Source: Mycolicibacterium goodii (GTDB lineage: Bacteria > Actinomycetota > Actinomycetes > Mycobacteriales > Mycobacteriaceae). From it: 64,000 bases of DNA. Shown in pieces: positions 40,952-50,000 of the stretch (position 1 is the first letter of the stretch; the number at the start of each line of letters is the position of its first letter). A model generated the notes under the pieces. It did not search any database. It was given only the letters and a program-made list of their open reading frames with translations, and had not been told where the DNA came from. The DNA is taken from NCBI RefSeq assembly GCF_022370755.2, contig NZ_CP092364.2, forward strand, positions 2,046,001 through 2,110,000, given 5' to 3'. A program made the translations under genes and the position numbers.

Positions 40952-41814
40952 ACGACGACGTACGTGAACCCGGAGCGGCCTCAGTTGGTGCGCCGGCCGA
41001 CGAGAACGCGGACGCCGACGCAGCGGGCGGCACGGGCTTCAAGGTTCGGCTCACCAACTTCGAGGGGCCGTTCGACCTGTTGCTGCAGCTGATCTTCGCG
41101 CACCGACTCGACGTCACCGAGGTCGCACTGCACCAGGTGACCGACGATTTCATCGCCTACACCAAGGAGATCGGCCCGCAGCTCGGGCTTGACGAGACCA
41201 CCGCGTTCCTGGTCATCGCTGCTACGTTGCTGGATCTGAAGGCCGCGCGCCTGCTGCCGTCGGGGGAGGTGCACGACGAGGAGGACCTCGCGCTGCTGGA
41301 GGTGCGGGACCTGCTCTTTGCGCGGCTGCTGCAGTACCGCGCGTTCAAACACGTCGCCCAGATGTTCGCCGAGCTGGAGGCCGCGGCGCTGCGCAGCTAC
41401 CCGCGCGCGGTGTCGCTGGAGGACCGCTACTCGGACCTGCTACCCGAGGTGATGCTGGGCGTCGACGCTGAGAAGTTCGCCACAATCGCCGCGGCCGCCT
41501 TCACCCCGCGACCGGTGCCCACGGTTGCCACCGACCATGTTCACGCACCGAAGGTGTCGGTCCCCGAACAGGCGTATCGGATCCTTGCGCTGCTGGAACA
41601 GCGCGGGATCGGTGAATGGGCGACATTCTCCGAGCTGGTGGCCGAGTGCACCGACGGCCTACAGATCGTCGGGCGGTTCCTGGCGCTGCTCGAATTGTTC
41701 CGCGCCAGGGCGGTAGCATTCGAGCAATCAGAACCGCTTGGTGTGCTCCAGGTTTCGTGGACAGGGGATCGGCCGACCAGCGAACACCTGGCAGCCGCCG
41801 ATGCGGAAGAATAG
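40948..41814 (+). CDS. scpA: Segregation and condensation protein A
   Basis: Kleisin subunit of the SMC-ScpAB condensin. The 288 residues begin with an acidic leader, then the N-terminal SMC-binding domain (VRLTNFEGPFDLLLQLIFAHRLDVTEV) and helices (FLVIAATLLDLKAARLLP), and end with a winged-helix domain (FSELVAECTDGLQIVGRFLALLELFRARAV). The GTG start overlaps the parA stop (GTGA). scpB follows 8 bases later. Confidence 0.94.
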   Translation: MNDDVREPGAASVGAPADENADADAAGGTGFKVRLTNFEGPFDLLLQLIFAHRLDVTEVALHQVTDDFIAYTKEIGPQLGLDETTAFLVIAATLLDLKAARLLPSGEVHDEEDLALLEVRDLLFARLLQYRAFKHVAQMFAELEAAALRSYPRAVSLEDRYSDLLPEVMLGVDAEKFATIAAAAFTPRPVPTVATDHVHAPKVSVPEQAYRILALLEQRGIGEWATFSELVAECTDGLQIVGRFLALLELFRARAVAFEQSEPLGVLQVSWTGDRPTSEHLAAADAEE

Positions 41815-41822
41815 CGAGAAGC

Positions 41823-42647
41823 ATGACTGACGAGACCTCCGATCCCGGTGTCGAGCCCGGCGCCGCGATGGATGCTCAGCCGGTGCCCGACGCGGCTGCC
41901 GACACTGCTTCCGATTACCGGGTGGCCGGCTCCGAAACCCCCGCTGACCAGCGCGTCGACCTGGGCGCCGAGCTCGGGGGCGACCTCGATGTCGACCTCA
42001 CGCCGACCCCGGAACTCGACGACGACGAACTCGGCGCGGTCCTCGAGGCGCTGCTGCTGGTCGTCGACACGCCCGTGACCGTCGACGCGCTCGCCTCGGC
42101 GACCGAACAACCGGGCTACCGCATCGCCGCCAAACTCGCGGCGATGGCCCAGGAACTCGCCGAGCGGGACAGCGGTATCGACCTGCGTGAGGCAGGCGGC
42201 GGATGGCGCATGTACACCCGGGCCAGGTACGCGCCGTACGTCGAGCGGCTGCTGCTCGACGGCGCCCGCACGAAACTCACCCGTGCCGCGTTGGAGACAC
42301 TGGCCGTGGTCGCTTACCGGCAGCCCGTCACCCGGGCGCGGGTGAGTGCGGTGCGCGGGGTCAACGTCGACGCGGTGATGCGGACGCTGCTGGCGCGCGG
42401 ACTGATCACCGAGGCCGGCGCCGATCCCGATACGGGTGCGGCCACTTTCGCGACGACGGATCTGTTCCTGGAACGGCTCGGCTTGAGCTCTCTGGAGGAT
42501 CTGCCCGACATCGCGCCGCTGCTGCCTGATGTCGACGTGATCGACGACCTGAGCGAAAACCTCGGCGACGAGCCGCGTTTCGCCAAACTCAACGGCAACA
42601 GCCCCAACGGGGATCAGCCGGCGGCCTTCGACGTGGACAAGGATTGA
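41823..42647 (+). CDS. scpB: Segregation and condensation protein B
   Basis: Winged-helix partner of ScpA in condensin. The 274 residues start with about 60 acidic, disordered residues, followed by tandem winged-helix domains (LGAVLEALLLVVDTPVTVDALASA, LTRAALETLAVVAYRQPVTRARVSAVRGVNVDAVMRTLLARGLI, the latter being the ScpB signature). An acidic C-terminal tail follows. The ATG has a GAGAAG site just upstream. The Rsu-type pseudouridine synthase gene follows after 1 base. Confidence 0.94.
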   Translation: MTDETSDPGVEPGAAMDAQPVPDAAADTASDYRVAGSETPADQRVDLGAELGGDLDVDLTPTPELDDDELGAVLEALLLVVDTPVTVDALASATEQPGYRIAAKLAAMAQELAERDSGIDLREAGGGWRMYTRARYAPYVERLLLDGARTKLTRAALETLAVVAYRQPVTRARVSAVRGVNVDAVMRTLLARGLITEAGADPDTGAATFATTDLFLERLGLSSLEDLPDIAPLLPDVDVIDDLSENLGDEPRFAKLNGNSPNGDQPAAFDVDKD

Positions 42648-42648
42648 G

Positions 42649-43392
42649 ATGGCCGAAGAACAAGGTGTGCGACTGCAGAAAGTGTTGTCGCAGGCAGGAA
42701 TCGCGTCCCGGCGCGTAGCCGAGCGGATGATCACCGACGGCCGTGTCGAGGTCGACGGGCAGATCGTGACCGAGCTGGGGACGCGGGTGGACCCGGCGGT
42801 GGCCGACATCCGGGTCGACGGGTCACGCATCATCCTCGACGACACCATGGTGTACCTGGCGATCAACAAGCCCCGCGGCATGCACTCGACGATGTCGGAC
42901 GACCGCGGCCGGCCCTGCGTGGGCGATCTGGTCGAACATCGCGTGCGCGGCAACAAGAAATTGTTCCACGTCGGGCGGCTCGACGCCGACACCGAGGGGT
43001 TGCTGCTGCTGACCAATGACGGCGAGTTGGCGCACCGGCTGATGCACCCGTCGTTCGAGGTGCCCAAGACCTATGTCGCGACGGTGCTCGGCACCGTGCC
43101 GCGTGGGCTGGGCAAGAAGCTGAAGGCCGGCGTCGAATTGGACGACGGCCCGGCACATGTCGACGATTTCGCGGTCGTCGACACCGTGCCGGGCAAGACC
43201 ATGGTGAAGGTCACGCTGCACGAGGGGCGCAACCGCATCGTACGGCGCATGCTCGCCGCGGTGGACTTCCCGGTGCAGGAGTTGGTGCGTACCGAGATCG
43301 GCTCGGTGGCGTTGGGTGATCAGCGACCGGGCAGCATCCGGGCGCTCACCCGCAAGGAAGTCGGCGAGCTGTATCAGGCGGTGGGTTTGTGA
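42649..43392 (+). CDS. rRNA pseudouridine synthase, RsuA/RluB family (Rv1711-like)
   Basis: The 247-residue enzyme isomerises uridine in rRNA, probably 23S as for RluB. The N-terminal S4 domain ([20 protein letters not shown]) binds RNA. The catalytic domain has [10 protein letters not shown], the aspartate motif [17 protein letters not shown] and the C-terminal [16 protein letters not shown]. Whether the target is U2605 (RluB) or a 16S site (RsuA) cannot be told from sequence. It overlaps cmk by 4 bases (GTGA). Confidence 0.92.
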   Translation: MAEEQGVRLQKVLSQAGIASRRVAERMITDGRVEVDGQIVTELGTRVDPAVADIRVDGSRIILDDTMVYLAINKPRGMHSTMSDDRGRPCVGDLVEHRVRGNKKLFHVGRLDADTEGLLLLTNDGELAHRLMHPSFEVPKTYVATVLGTVPRGLGKKLKAGVELDDGPAHVDDFAVVDTVPGKTMVKVTLHEGRNRIVRRMLAAVDFPVQELVRTEIGSVALGDQRPGSIRALTRKEVGELYQAVGL

Positions 43393-44075
43393 GCGGAAGT
43401 TTGGTTGTTGCGGTGGACGGCCCGGCAGGCACCGGCAAGTCGTCGGTGTCGCGGGGGTTGGCCCGCGCCCTGGGCGCCCGGTATCTCGACACCGGCGCGA
43501 TGTACCGCATCGTCACGCTGGCGGTGCTGCGGGCGGGTGTCGACCTCACGGACCCGGCGGCGATCGAGAAGGCGGCCGCCGACGTCGAGGTAGGGGTCGG
43601 CTCCGATCCCGATGTGGACGCGGCTTTCCTTGCCGGAGAAGACGTTTCGTCGGAGATACGTGGTGACGAGGTGACCGGTGCGGTGTCGGCGGTGTCCGCG
43701 GTCCCCGCGGTGCGCACACGGCTCGTCGACATCCAGCGCAAGCTGGCCGCCGAAGGCGGGCGAGTGGTGGTCGAGGGCCGCGACATCGGAACGGTGGTGC
43801 TGCCCGATGCCGACGTCAAGATCTTCCTCACCGCCTCGGCCGAGGAACGTGCGCGGCGCCGCAACGCCCAGAACGTCGCCGGCGGTCTGCCCGACGACTA
43901 CGCGACCGTGCTGGCCGACGTGCAACGTCGCGACCATCTCGATTCGACCCGTGCGGTGTCGCCGCTGCGTGCCGCAGACGACGCACTCGTGGTCGACACC
44001 AGTGACATGGACCAGGATCAGGTGATCACCCATCTGCTCGATCTGGTCACCGCGCAGGCGGGAGCGCGCCGATGA
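43389..44075 (+). CDS. cmk: Cytidylate kinase
   Basis: Phosphorylates CMP and dCMP using ATP in pyrimidine recycling. The 228 residues have the P-loop [16 protein letters not shown], the CMP-binding YLDTGAMYR, the [16 protein letters not shown] motif and the lid arginines in ERARRRNAQ, then [14 protein letters not shown]. The GTG start overlaps the pseudouridine synthase stop and its end overlaps der (ATGA), giving the conserved scpA-scpB-rsu-cmk-der order. Confidence 0.96.
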   Translation: MSGSLVVAVDGPAGTGKSSVSRGLARALGARYLDTGAMYRIVTLAVLRAGVDLTDPAAIEKAAADVEVGVGSDPDVDAAFLAGEDVSSEIRGDEVTGAVSAVSAVPAVRTRLVDIQRKLAAEGGRVVVEGRDIGTVVLPDADVKIFLTASAEERARRRNAQNVAGGLPDDYATVLADVQRRDHLDSTRAVSPLRAADDALVVDTSDMDQDQVITHLLDLVTAQAGARR

Positions 44076-45487
44076 GCACCGAATCCGACGGCACTTGGTC
44101 CGACGAGAGCGAATGGGAACTCGACGGTGAGTTCGCCGACGCCGTGCACGAGGCCGAGGAGGCCGCGGCACCACCGCCCGTGCTCGCGATCGTGGGGCGG
44201 CCGAACGTCGGCAAGTCGACGCTGGTGAACCGGATCCTGGGCCGTCGCGAAGCGGTGGTGCAGGACGTGCCCGGCGTGACGCGCGACCGCGTGTCCTATG
44301 ACGCCAACTGGCTGGGACGCCGCTTCGTCGTGCAGGACACCGGCGGGTGGGAACCCGACGCCAAGGGTCTGCAGCAGTTGGTGGCCGATCAGGCGCTGGT
44401 TGCCATGCGGACCGCAGACGCCATCATCCTGGTGGTCGATGCGGTGGTCGGCGCGACCGCGGCCGACGAGGCCGCGGCCAAGCTGCTGCGCCGCTCGGGC
44501 AAGCCGGTGTTCCTGGCGGCCAACAAGGTTGACACCGAACGCGGTGAAGCCGACGCGGCGTCCCTGTGGTCGCTTGGTGTGGGGGAGCCGCACCCGATCA
44601 GCGCGATGCACGGCCGCGGTGTGGCCGACCTGCTCGACACCGTGATGCGCGAACTCCCCGAGGTGTCGGAGGTGTCGGCCGGCGGCGGCGGTGGACCCCG
44701 TCGCGTCGCGCTGGTCGGTAAACCCAACGTGGGCAAGAGTTCTCTGCTCAACCGGCTCGCCGGCGACGACCGCTCGGTGGTCCACGACATGGCCGGCACC
44801 ACGGTCGACCCCGTCGACTCGCTGATCGAACTCGGCGGCAAGACATGGCGGTTCGTCGACACCGCTGGGCTACGCCGCAAGGTCGGGCAGGCCAGCGGCC
44901 ATGAGTTCTACGCCTCGGTGCGTACCCACGGCGCGATCGACGCCGCCGAGGTGGTGATCGTGTTGATCGACGCGTCGCAGCCGCTCACCGAACAGGACCA
45001 GCGCGTGCTGTCGATGGTGATCGAGGCGGGTCGGGCCCTGGTGCTCGCGTTCAACAAGTGGGATCTGGTCGACGAGGACCGGCGTTATCTGCTGGGCCGC
45101 GAGATCGACCGCGAACTGGTCCAGTTCCAGTGGGCGCCGCGGATCAACATCTCGGCGCTCACCGGGCGCGCGGTGCAGAAGCTCGTGCCCGCGCTGGAGA
45201 CCTCCCTGGCGTCGTGGGACAGTCGGATCTCGACGGGACGTCTCAACACGTTCCTCAAGGAGGTCGTTGCTGCCACCCCGCCGCCGGTGCGGGGCGGCAA
45301 ACAGCCGCGAATCCTGTTCGCGACTCAGGCGGCGACGCGCCCACCGACGTTCGTTTTGTTCACGAGTGGCTTCCTGGAGGCCGGCTACCGGCGGTTCCTC
45401 GAACGCAAACTTCGCGAGACGTTCGGGTTCGAGGGCAGCCCCATCCGAATCAACGTCCGAGTCCGCGAAAAGCGAGCGAAGCGCTAG
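44072..45487 (+). CDS. der: Ribosome-assembly GTPase Der (EngA)
   Basis: Essential GTPase for 50S maturation. The 471 residues hold two tandem G domains: [15 protein letters not shown] with DTGGWE and NKVD, and [16 protein letters not shown] with DTAGLRR and NKWD. A C-terminal KH-like domain follows ([27 protein letters not shown]). An acidic leader of about 30 residues precedes the first G domain, as in mycobacteria. Last gene of the conserved housekeeping block. Confidence 0.96.
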   Translation: MSTESDGTWSDESEWELDGEFADAVHEAEEAAAPPPVLAIVGRPNVGKSTLVNRILGRREAVVQDVPGVTRDRVSYDANWLGRRFVVQDTGGWEPDAKGLQQLVADQALVAMRTADAIILVVDAVVGATAADEAAAKLLRRSGKPVFLAANKVDTERGEADAASLWSLGVGEPHPISAMHGRGVADLLDTVMRELPEVSEVSAGGGGGPRRVALVGKPNVGKSSLLNRLAGDDRSVVHDMAGTTVDPVDSLIELGGKTWRFVDTAGLRRKVGQASGHEFYASVRTHGAIDAAEVVIVLIDASQPLTEQDQRVLSMVIEAGRALVLAFNKWDLVDEDRRYLLGREIDRELVQFQWAPRINISALTGRAVQKLVPALETSLASWDSRISTGRLNTFLKEVVAATPPPVRGGKQPRILFATQAATRPPTFVLFTSGFLEAGYRRFLERKLRETFGFEGSPIRINVRVREKRAKR

Positions 45488-45548
45488 CAGGATGTGGTTC
45501 GATGCCCGCCGGTAGGCGCGGGTAATCGGTTCGCCAGGGGCCGATAAG

Positions 45549-46340
45549 GTGGCGCGAGTGTCCGTCACCCACATGATCCTCATTGCGCTGGCCGGCGTCG
45601 GCGCCGGTGCGATCAACGCGGTCGTCGGCTCCGGAACGCTGATTACGTTCCCCACGCTGGTGGCCCTCGGCTATCCGCCGGTCACCTCGACGATGTCGAA
45701 CGCCGTGGGTCTGGTCGCCGGCGGCGTCTCGGGTACGTGGGGCTATCGCCGCGAACTGCGCGGCCAGTGGAAGCGGCTGCGGTGGCAGATTCCGGCCTCG
45801 CTGATCGGCGCGATCATGGGAGCCTGGCTGCTGTTGCACCTGCCCGAGAAGGTGTTCGTCACCGTCGTTCCGGTGCTGCTGATCCTGGCACTCGTGCTGG
45901 TGCTGGTCGGGCCGCGGATCCAGGCCTGGGCCCGCAAGAAGGCCGAGGCGTCGGGGAACGGTGTCGATCACGTCGGTCCGCGTCGCATGGTGGCCGTGGT
46001 CCTCGGCACCTGGGTGGTCGGCATCTACGGCGGCTACTTCACCGCCGCGCAGGGCATCCTGCTGGTCGCCGTGATGGGCGCCCTGCTGCCCGAGTCGATC
46101 CAGCGCATGAACGCCGCCAAGAACCTGCTGTCGCTGCTCGTCAATGTCGTCGCAGCGCTCGCATACACGATCGTCGCGTTCGACCGGATCAGCTGGGCGG
46201 CCGCCGGGCTGATCGCCGTCGGTTCGCTGTTCGGCGGCTTCCTCGGCGCACACTACGGACGCCGGCTCTCGCCCAACGCTCTGCGTGGCGTGATCGTCGT
46301 CGTCGGCCTCATCGGGCTGTACCGGTTGCTCACCGTGTGA
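45549..46340 (+). CDS. TauE/SafE-family anion exporter (first copy)
   Basis: Integral membrane protein of 263 residues with about eight hydrophobic segments and the internal twofold repeat of TSUP permeases. The repeat signatures are GAGAINAVVGSGTLITFP and its second-half counterpart YGGYFTAAQGILL. Family members export sulfite, sulfonates or related anions. The second half carries a Lys-rich cytosolic loop. The start is GTG 45549, or GTG 45558. It lies 61 bp after der. The substrate is unknown; it is followed by another member of the same family. Confidence 0.85.
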   Translation: MARVSVTHMILIALAGVGAGAINAVVGSGTLITFPTLVALGYPPVTSTMSNAVGLVAGGVSGTWGYRRELRGQWKRLRWQIPASLIGAIMGAWLLLHLPEKVFVTVVPVLLILALVLVLVGPRIQAWARKKAEASGNGVDHVGPRRMVAVVLGTWVVGIYGGYFTAAQGILLVAVMGALLPESIQRMNAAKNLLSLLVNVVAALAYTIVAFDRISWAAAGLIAVGSLFGGFLGAHYGRRLSPNALRGVIVVVGLIGLYRLLTV

Positions 46341-46420
46341 CGGACTACATTTCGAGCCCGTTCCGGTGGGGTTGTAGACTTCGGAACACTGCCGCGACGA
46401 GCACACAGAGAGGGGGACCG

Positions 46421-46531
46421 GTGGCCGAGCGTGAATTCCGTACCGCACCGTCGGACCTTGCTGCGCTCGAACCGTTCTGGCCCTCACGGCGGCTCATGGC
46501 TTTCGACGAATGGTGTTGCGCGCGCATCTGA
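46421..46531 (+). CDS. 36-residue upstream ORF with a Cys-Cys pair
   Basis: A short GTG-initiated ORF preceded by a purine-rich ribosome-binding site (GAGAGGGGG). It encodes 36 residues ending FDEWCCARI, the Cys-Cys pair being codons TGT TGC at 46514-46519, five codons before the stop. It lies wholly in the 250-bp gap between two anion-exporter genes, ending 59 bp before the second. Mycobacteria are known to use short ORFs with cysteine runs as cysteine-responsive attenuators of sulfur genes, so a regulatory role is plausible; only two cysteines make this weaker than known cases. Confidence 0.45.
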   Translation: MAEREFRTAPSDLAALEPFWPSRRLMAFDEWCCARI

Positions 46532-46567
46532 CCGCGCCCATCCATGAGGTCATCCTGTGCGGTGACC
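46529..46567 (+). promoter_or_regulatory. Competing hairpins between the short ORF and the exporter
   Basis: The segment GGTCA at 46548-46552 can pair with TGACC at 46529-46533, which includes the stop codon of the short ORF, or with a second TGACC at 46563-46567. The second hairpin extends to GGTCATC/GGTGACC (7 pairs, one G-U, 6-base loop). A ribosome at the stop would mask the first partner and favour the second. This is the layout of an attenuator or translational switch; the stems are short and the idea is inference. Confidence 0.4.
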
Positions 46568-46590
46568 ATTAGTCGAAAGCAGCCGAACCC

Positions 46591-47523
46591 ATGCGTTCGC
46601 TTCTGATCTTTGCCCTTGTCGGTCTCGGCGCCCAGCTCGTCGACGGCGCACTCGGCATGGCATTCGGTGTCACCGCGTCGACGCTGCTGGTGCTCAGCGG
46701 GGTCGCCGCCGCGCAGGCCAGCGCCGCGGTGCACCTCGCCGAGGTGGGGACGACGCTCGCGTCGGGTCTCTCGCACTGGCGGTTCAAGAACATCGACTGG
46801 CGCATCGTGCTCAAGCTGGGCGTGCCCGGCGCTATCGGCGCGTTCGCAGGGGCGACCGTGCTCTCGTCACTGTCCACCGAGGACGCGGCCCCGCTGATGG
46901 CAGCGATCCTGCTGGTGATCGGCGTATACGTGCTGCTGCGGTTCTCCCTGCGCACCCCGCCGGTCTTCCGGTCGGGTGCGACACCACACACCGCGAAGTT
47001 CCTCACCCCGCTGGGCCTGTTCGGCGGTTTCATCGACGCCTCCGGCGGCGGGGGCTGGGGTCCGGTGACCACCAGCACACTGCTGTCGCGCGGCAAGACC
47101 GCACCGCGCACCGTGATCGGGTCGGTCAGCGCCTCGGAGTTCCTGGTCGCCGTCTCGGCCTCGATGGGCTTCCTCGTCGGCCTGCGCGAGGAGTTCCTGC
47201 ACAACATCCCCATCGTGGCGGGCCTGGCGGCAGGCGGCGTCGTCGCCGCGCCGCTGGCGGCGTGGCTGGTGTCGAAGATCAGCCCCGCGCTCCTCGGCAC
47301 CGCCGTGGGTGGGGTGATCGTGCTGACCAACGCGCAGAAGCTCGTGAAGTACTTCGGCATCCACGGGGCGGCTTCCACGGCGATCTACGCCGTCATCGTG
47401 GCCGCCTGGGCCGGTCTGGTGCTCGTCGCCTGGCGGACCTCCCGGGCTCCGGAGTACGTGCTCGAAGACGTCGAAGAGTCCGTCGACGAGCCCACCGAAC
47501 AGGCCGAGGCGCCGACGCGGTGA
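46591..47523 (+). CDS. TauE/SafE-family anion exporter (second copy)
   Basis: Integral membrane protein of 310 residues with about eight hydrophobic segments and TSUP repeats (ALVGLGAQLVDGALGMAFGV; LGLFGGFIDASGGGGWGPV). This GFIDASGGGGWGP type is found in predicted sulfite/sulfonate exporters. The C-terminus is acidic (LEDVEESVDEPTEQAEA). It is divergent in sequence from the first copy, so an ancient paralogue rather than a recent duplication. A possible attenuator with a cysteine-containing short ORF precedes it, which would fit sulfur export. Confidence 0.87.
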   Translation: MRSLLIFALVGLGAQLVDGALGMAFGVTASTLLVLSGVAAAQASAAVHLAEVGTTLASGLSHWRFKNIDWRIVLKLGVPGAIGAFAGATVLSSLSTEDAAPLMAAILLVIGVYVLLRFSLRTPPVFRSGATPHTAKFLTPLGLFGGFIDASGGGGWGPVTTSTLLSRGKTAPRTVIGSVSASEFLVAVSASMGFLVGLREEFLHNIPIVAGLAAGGVVAAPLAAWLVSKISPALLGTAVGGVIVLTNAQKLVKYFGIHGAASTAIYAVIVAAWAGLVLVAWRTSRAPEYVLEDVEESVDEPTEQAEAPTR

Positions 47524-47539
47524 CACACGAGGGGACCGA

Positions 47540-47596
47540 TTGGGGAGTAACGGGCACTCTGCGGTAAGCTTTCGACTCGCTGCCGGTGATCACCGG
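47540..47596 (+). promoter_or_regulatory. Putative tRNA promoter and 14-bp palindrome
   Basis: A TAAGCT -10-like box (47565-47570) lies about 18 bases after a TTGGGG/TGGGGA -35-like region (47540-47546). Between it and the tRNA is the perfect palindrome CCGGTGATCACCGG (47583-47596). The promoter is weakly supported; the palindrome is certain as sequence but its role is unknown. Confidence 0.35.
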
Positions 47597-47603
47597 AAGC
47601 AAA

Positions 47604-47680
<77 letters not shown>

Positions 47681-47684
47681 AATG

Positions 47685-47714
47685 AAAACCCGCCGGCGAA
47701 GCCGAGCGGGTTTT
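47685..47714. terminator. Terminator after tRNA-Pro
   Basis: A 9-bp stem AAAACCCGC (47685-47693) with GCGGGTTTT (47706-47714) ends in T-rich sequence on the plus strand and, by symmetry, in T-rich sequence on the minus strand, so it can stop transcription both ways. Confidence 0.85.
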
Positions 47715-47783
47715 CGTTTGTCGGGCGACATGATGCCGGGAGCCGAGGCGCCCGCCGAGGGACGAGGCGGCCGCGTCGGCGGT

Positions 47784-47796
47784 TCCTGTCAGCCCG
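47784..47796 (+). repeat. 13-bp copy of the tRNA-Pro 3' end (possible att scar)
   Basis: TCCTGTCAGCCCG at 47784-47796 repeats tRNA bases 47664-47676 exactly, 120 bp downstream and in the same orientation. Direct repeats of a tRNA 3' end mark integration by tyrosine recombinases. No integrase lies between them, so this would be a scar or the inner end of a lost element. The stretch 47715-47957 otherwise shows no gene I can support. Confidence 0.45.
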
Positions 47797-47957
47797 CAGG
47801 TGCTGTCACAGCACGGTGCAGTAGCCATGGATCGGTCGCGGGTGTCGAGTCGGGTCGCCGGGTGAGCTGGCGTAAACAGGCGGCTGCGACTGTGCGTGTG
47901 GGCCTCTGGTTTGACGGCTCGCGGCCGTTTGTTCCGGCGTGGACAGTGTGGGGATGT

Positions 47958-49001
47958 CTACGCGGTGGTGCTTCCACGCCGCCGCGCAGCAGTGCCCTCT
48001 GGCGGTTTACGTCGGCGTGCGGCCGGTGAGCCGGGAGTGCGGTGTTGGTGCCGAGCCGACTTGGCTCGGTGACGTACGGGTGTATCGGGGTGGACCCCGG
48101 CAGCGGCCGCGCGCACCACGCTACGAACCCAGTTGTGGCGCCGGTCGTTGTCGAAGGCCCGATTCCAGATCATCTGGTAGGGCATGGTGGCCACCTCGGT
48201 GGGTGCCGGCACCGCGCGCAGCGCCGCGTTGCCGTCCCAGGCCGGATGCAACCGGGCGGGCAGTGTCGCGATCAGATCGGAACCGGGCAACAGCGGCGGC
48301 GCCGCGCAATGGTACGGGACCGTGACGGCGGCCTCGCGTGGTCGATTGAGTTCGCGCAACGGTAGGTCGACCGATGTCTGTTTGCCATCGGCGGTGTCGA
48401 TGACGACATGGGGGTAGCGCAGGAAGTCGGTGAGGCCGAGGGCGGGGTGGTCGGCGAGCGGGTGATCGGAGGCCATGACGCAGACGAACTCCTCGACGAA
48501 CAACACACTCGTGTGCAGATCGGTGGGCAGGTCGCCGCCGTAGAGGCCGAGGTCCACCGCGCCGCTGCGGATCTGGTCGATGATGCCGTCGAAGCGAAGA
48601 TTGTGAAACCGCACGGGGGAGGCGGGCGACTGCGCCCGCACGGCCGCGCAGATGTCGGGTCCGAATACCTGCACCGCGTAGTCGCTACCGGCCAGGTTGA
48701 TCGGTTGGTTGGATTGCCGAGGGTCAAAATCGTTGGGCGCCAGTAAATTCTGTAGCAATGGCACCACGGTGGTGAGCTGTTCGTAGATCTCCTCGCCGCG
48801 TGCGGATAGCCGGAAGCCGCCAGGGTCGCGCACCAGCAGCGGGTCGTCGAGTACCCGGCGCAGCCGTTGCAGGGCCCGGCTCATGGCCGGCTGGCTCAGT
48901 CCCACCCGGGCCGCGGCCCGCGACACCTGCCGTTCCTCCAACAGCGCGACCAGCGGTGTGAGCAGGTTGAGATCGACCCGATCAATATGCGTGGTGAGCA
49001 T
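47958..49001 (-). CDS. LysR-family regulator with long basic C-terminal tail
   Basis: The 347 residues have a LysR helix-turn-helix (LVALLEERQVSRAAARVGLSQ, PAMSRALQRLRRVL, about 10-60) and a substrate-binding domain of the NodD/LeuO-like type (DYAVQVFGPDICAAVR, DLGLYGGDLPTDLH). Normal family length is about 300. After WVRSVVRAAAAG the last 40-odd residues are an Arg/Pro/Ser-rich tail, suggesting loss of the original stop. The start is ATG 49001 (or 49010). Divergent from an SDR gene with a 58-bp gap that should hold its operator, so it probably controls those dehydrogenases. Confidence 0.88.
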   Translation of the reverse strand: MLTTHIDRVDLNLLTPLVALLEERQVSRAAARVGLSQPAMSRALQRLRRVLDDPLLVRDPGGFRLSARGEEIYEQLTTVVPLLQNLLAPNDFDPRQSNQPINLAGSDYAVQVFGPDICAAVRAQSPASPVRFHNLRFDGIIDQIRSGAVDLGLYGGDLPTDLHTSVLFVEEFVCVMASDHPLADHPALGLTDFLRYPHVVIDTADGKQTSVDLPLRELNRPREAAVTVPYHCAAPPLLPGSDLIATLPARLHPAWDGNAALRAVPAPTEVATMPYQMIWNRAFDNDRRHNWVRSVVRAAAAGVHPDTPVRHRAKSARHQHRTPGSPAARRRKPPEGTAARRRGSTTA

Positions 49002-49059
49002 GCTCGCCATCCTAAGTATGCATGTGACTGCAGGCCGCGGACCGGGCAAGCTCGTTGTC

Positions 49060-49968
49060 ATGGACAAGAAAGTCGTGTTGATCACCGGTGCCTCGAGCGG
49101 CTTCGGCAAGATGATCGCCGAGGCGCTCGCCCGGTCCGGTCATACGGTGTATGCCACCATGCGCGACACCACGGGCCGCAATGCCCCGCAGGTGCAGGCC
49201 TACACCGAACTGGCCCAGACGGCCGGTGTCGACCTGCGGCCACTCGAGATGGACGTACAGGACGAGGCGTCCGTGGCCACCGCGGTGGATCGTGTGATGT
49301 CCGACGGCGCGGGTGTTGACGTCGTGGTGCACAACGCGGGTCACATGGTGTACGGGCCCGCGGAGGCCTTCACCCCCGATCAGCTGGCCACCCTCTACGA
49401 CGTCAATGTGGTGGGTACGCAACGGGTCAACCGGGCGGTACTGCCGCATATGCGCCGACGCCGGGAAGGGCTGCTGGTGTGGGTGTCGAGCAGTAGCTGC
49501 GCCGGGGGCACCCCGCCGTATCTGGCACCGTACTTCGCGGCGAAGAATGCGATGGATGCCCTGGCGGTGTCCTATGCCCGTGAACTCAGCCTCTGGGGTA
49601 TCGAGACCTCGATCATCGTTCCGGGTGCATTCACCTCGGGCACAAACCATTTCGCACACGCCGGGACGCCGGGAGATGACGCCGTGGTCGCCGAATACGA
49701 GGCGGGTCCGTATGCCGGCTTCGGCGTGCGGGTTCAGGAGGCGTTCAACTCGATCATCCCTGCGGACGCCGACCCTGGCGCTGTCGCCGAGGCTGTTGCG
49801 GAGGTGGTGGCCGCACCGTTCGGCAGCCGGCCGTTTCGGGTGCACATCGACCCCAGCCAGGACGGCGCCGACGTCGGCTTCGCCGTTCTGGACCGTCTCA
49901 AGGCCGAGATGTTGCACCGGGTGGGGCTGGCCCAGTTGCTCACCCCTTCGGCGCGCGGCGCCGAGTAG
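49060..49968 (+). CDS. Short-chain dehydrogenase/reductase (first)
   Basis: The 302-residue classical SDR has the cofactor motif TGASSGFG near the N-terminus, an HNAGH structural motif, Ser in WVSSSS and the catalytic Tyr-x-x-x-Lys as YFAAK. The C-terminal part is longer than in minimal SDRs. The substrate cannot be read; NADP preference is suggested by a basic residue after beta 2 (TMRDTTGRN). The start is ATG 49060, close after the divergent LysR promoter region, and a second SDR follows in the same direction. Confidence 0.88.
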   Translation: MDKKVVLITGASSGFGKMIAEALARSGHTVYATMRDTTGRNAPQVQAYTELAQTAGVDLRPLEMDVQDEASVATAVDRVMSDGAGVDVVVHNAGHMVYGPAEAFTPDQLATLYDVNVVGTQRVNRAVLPHMRRRREGLLVWVSSSSCAGGTPPYLAPYFAAKNAMDALAVSYARELSLWGIETSIIVPGAFTSGTNHFAHAGTPGDDAVVAEYEAGPYAGFGVRVQEAFNSIIPADADPGAVAEAVAEVVAAPFGSRPFRVHIDPSQDGADVGFAVLDRLKAEMLHRVGLAQLLTPSARGAE

Positions 49969-50000
49969 TTCTATCTCACATCACTTCTGAGGAGACAGTC

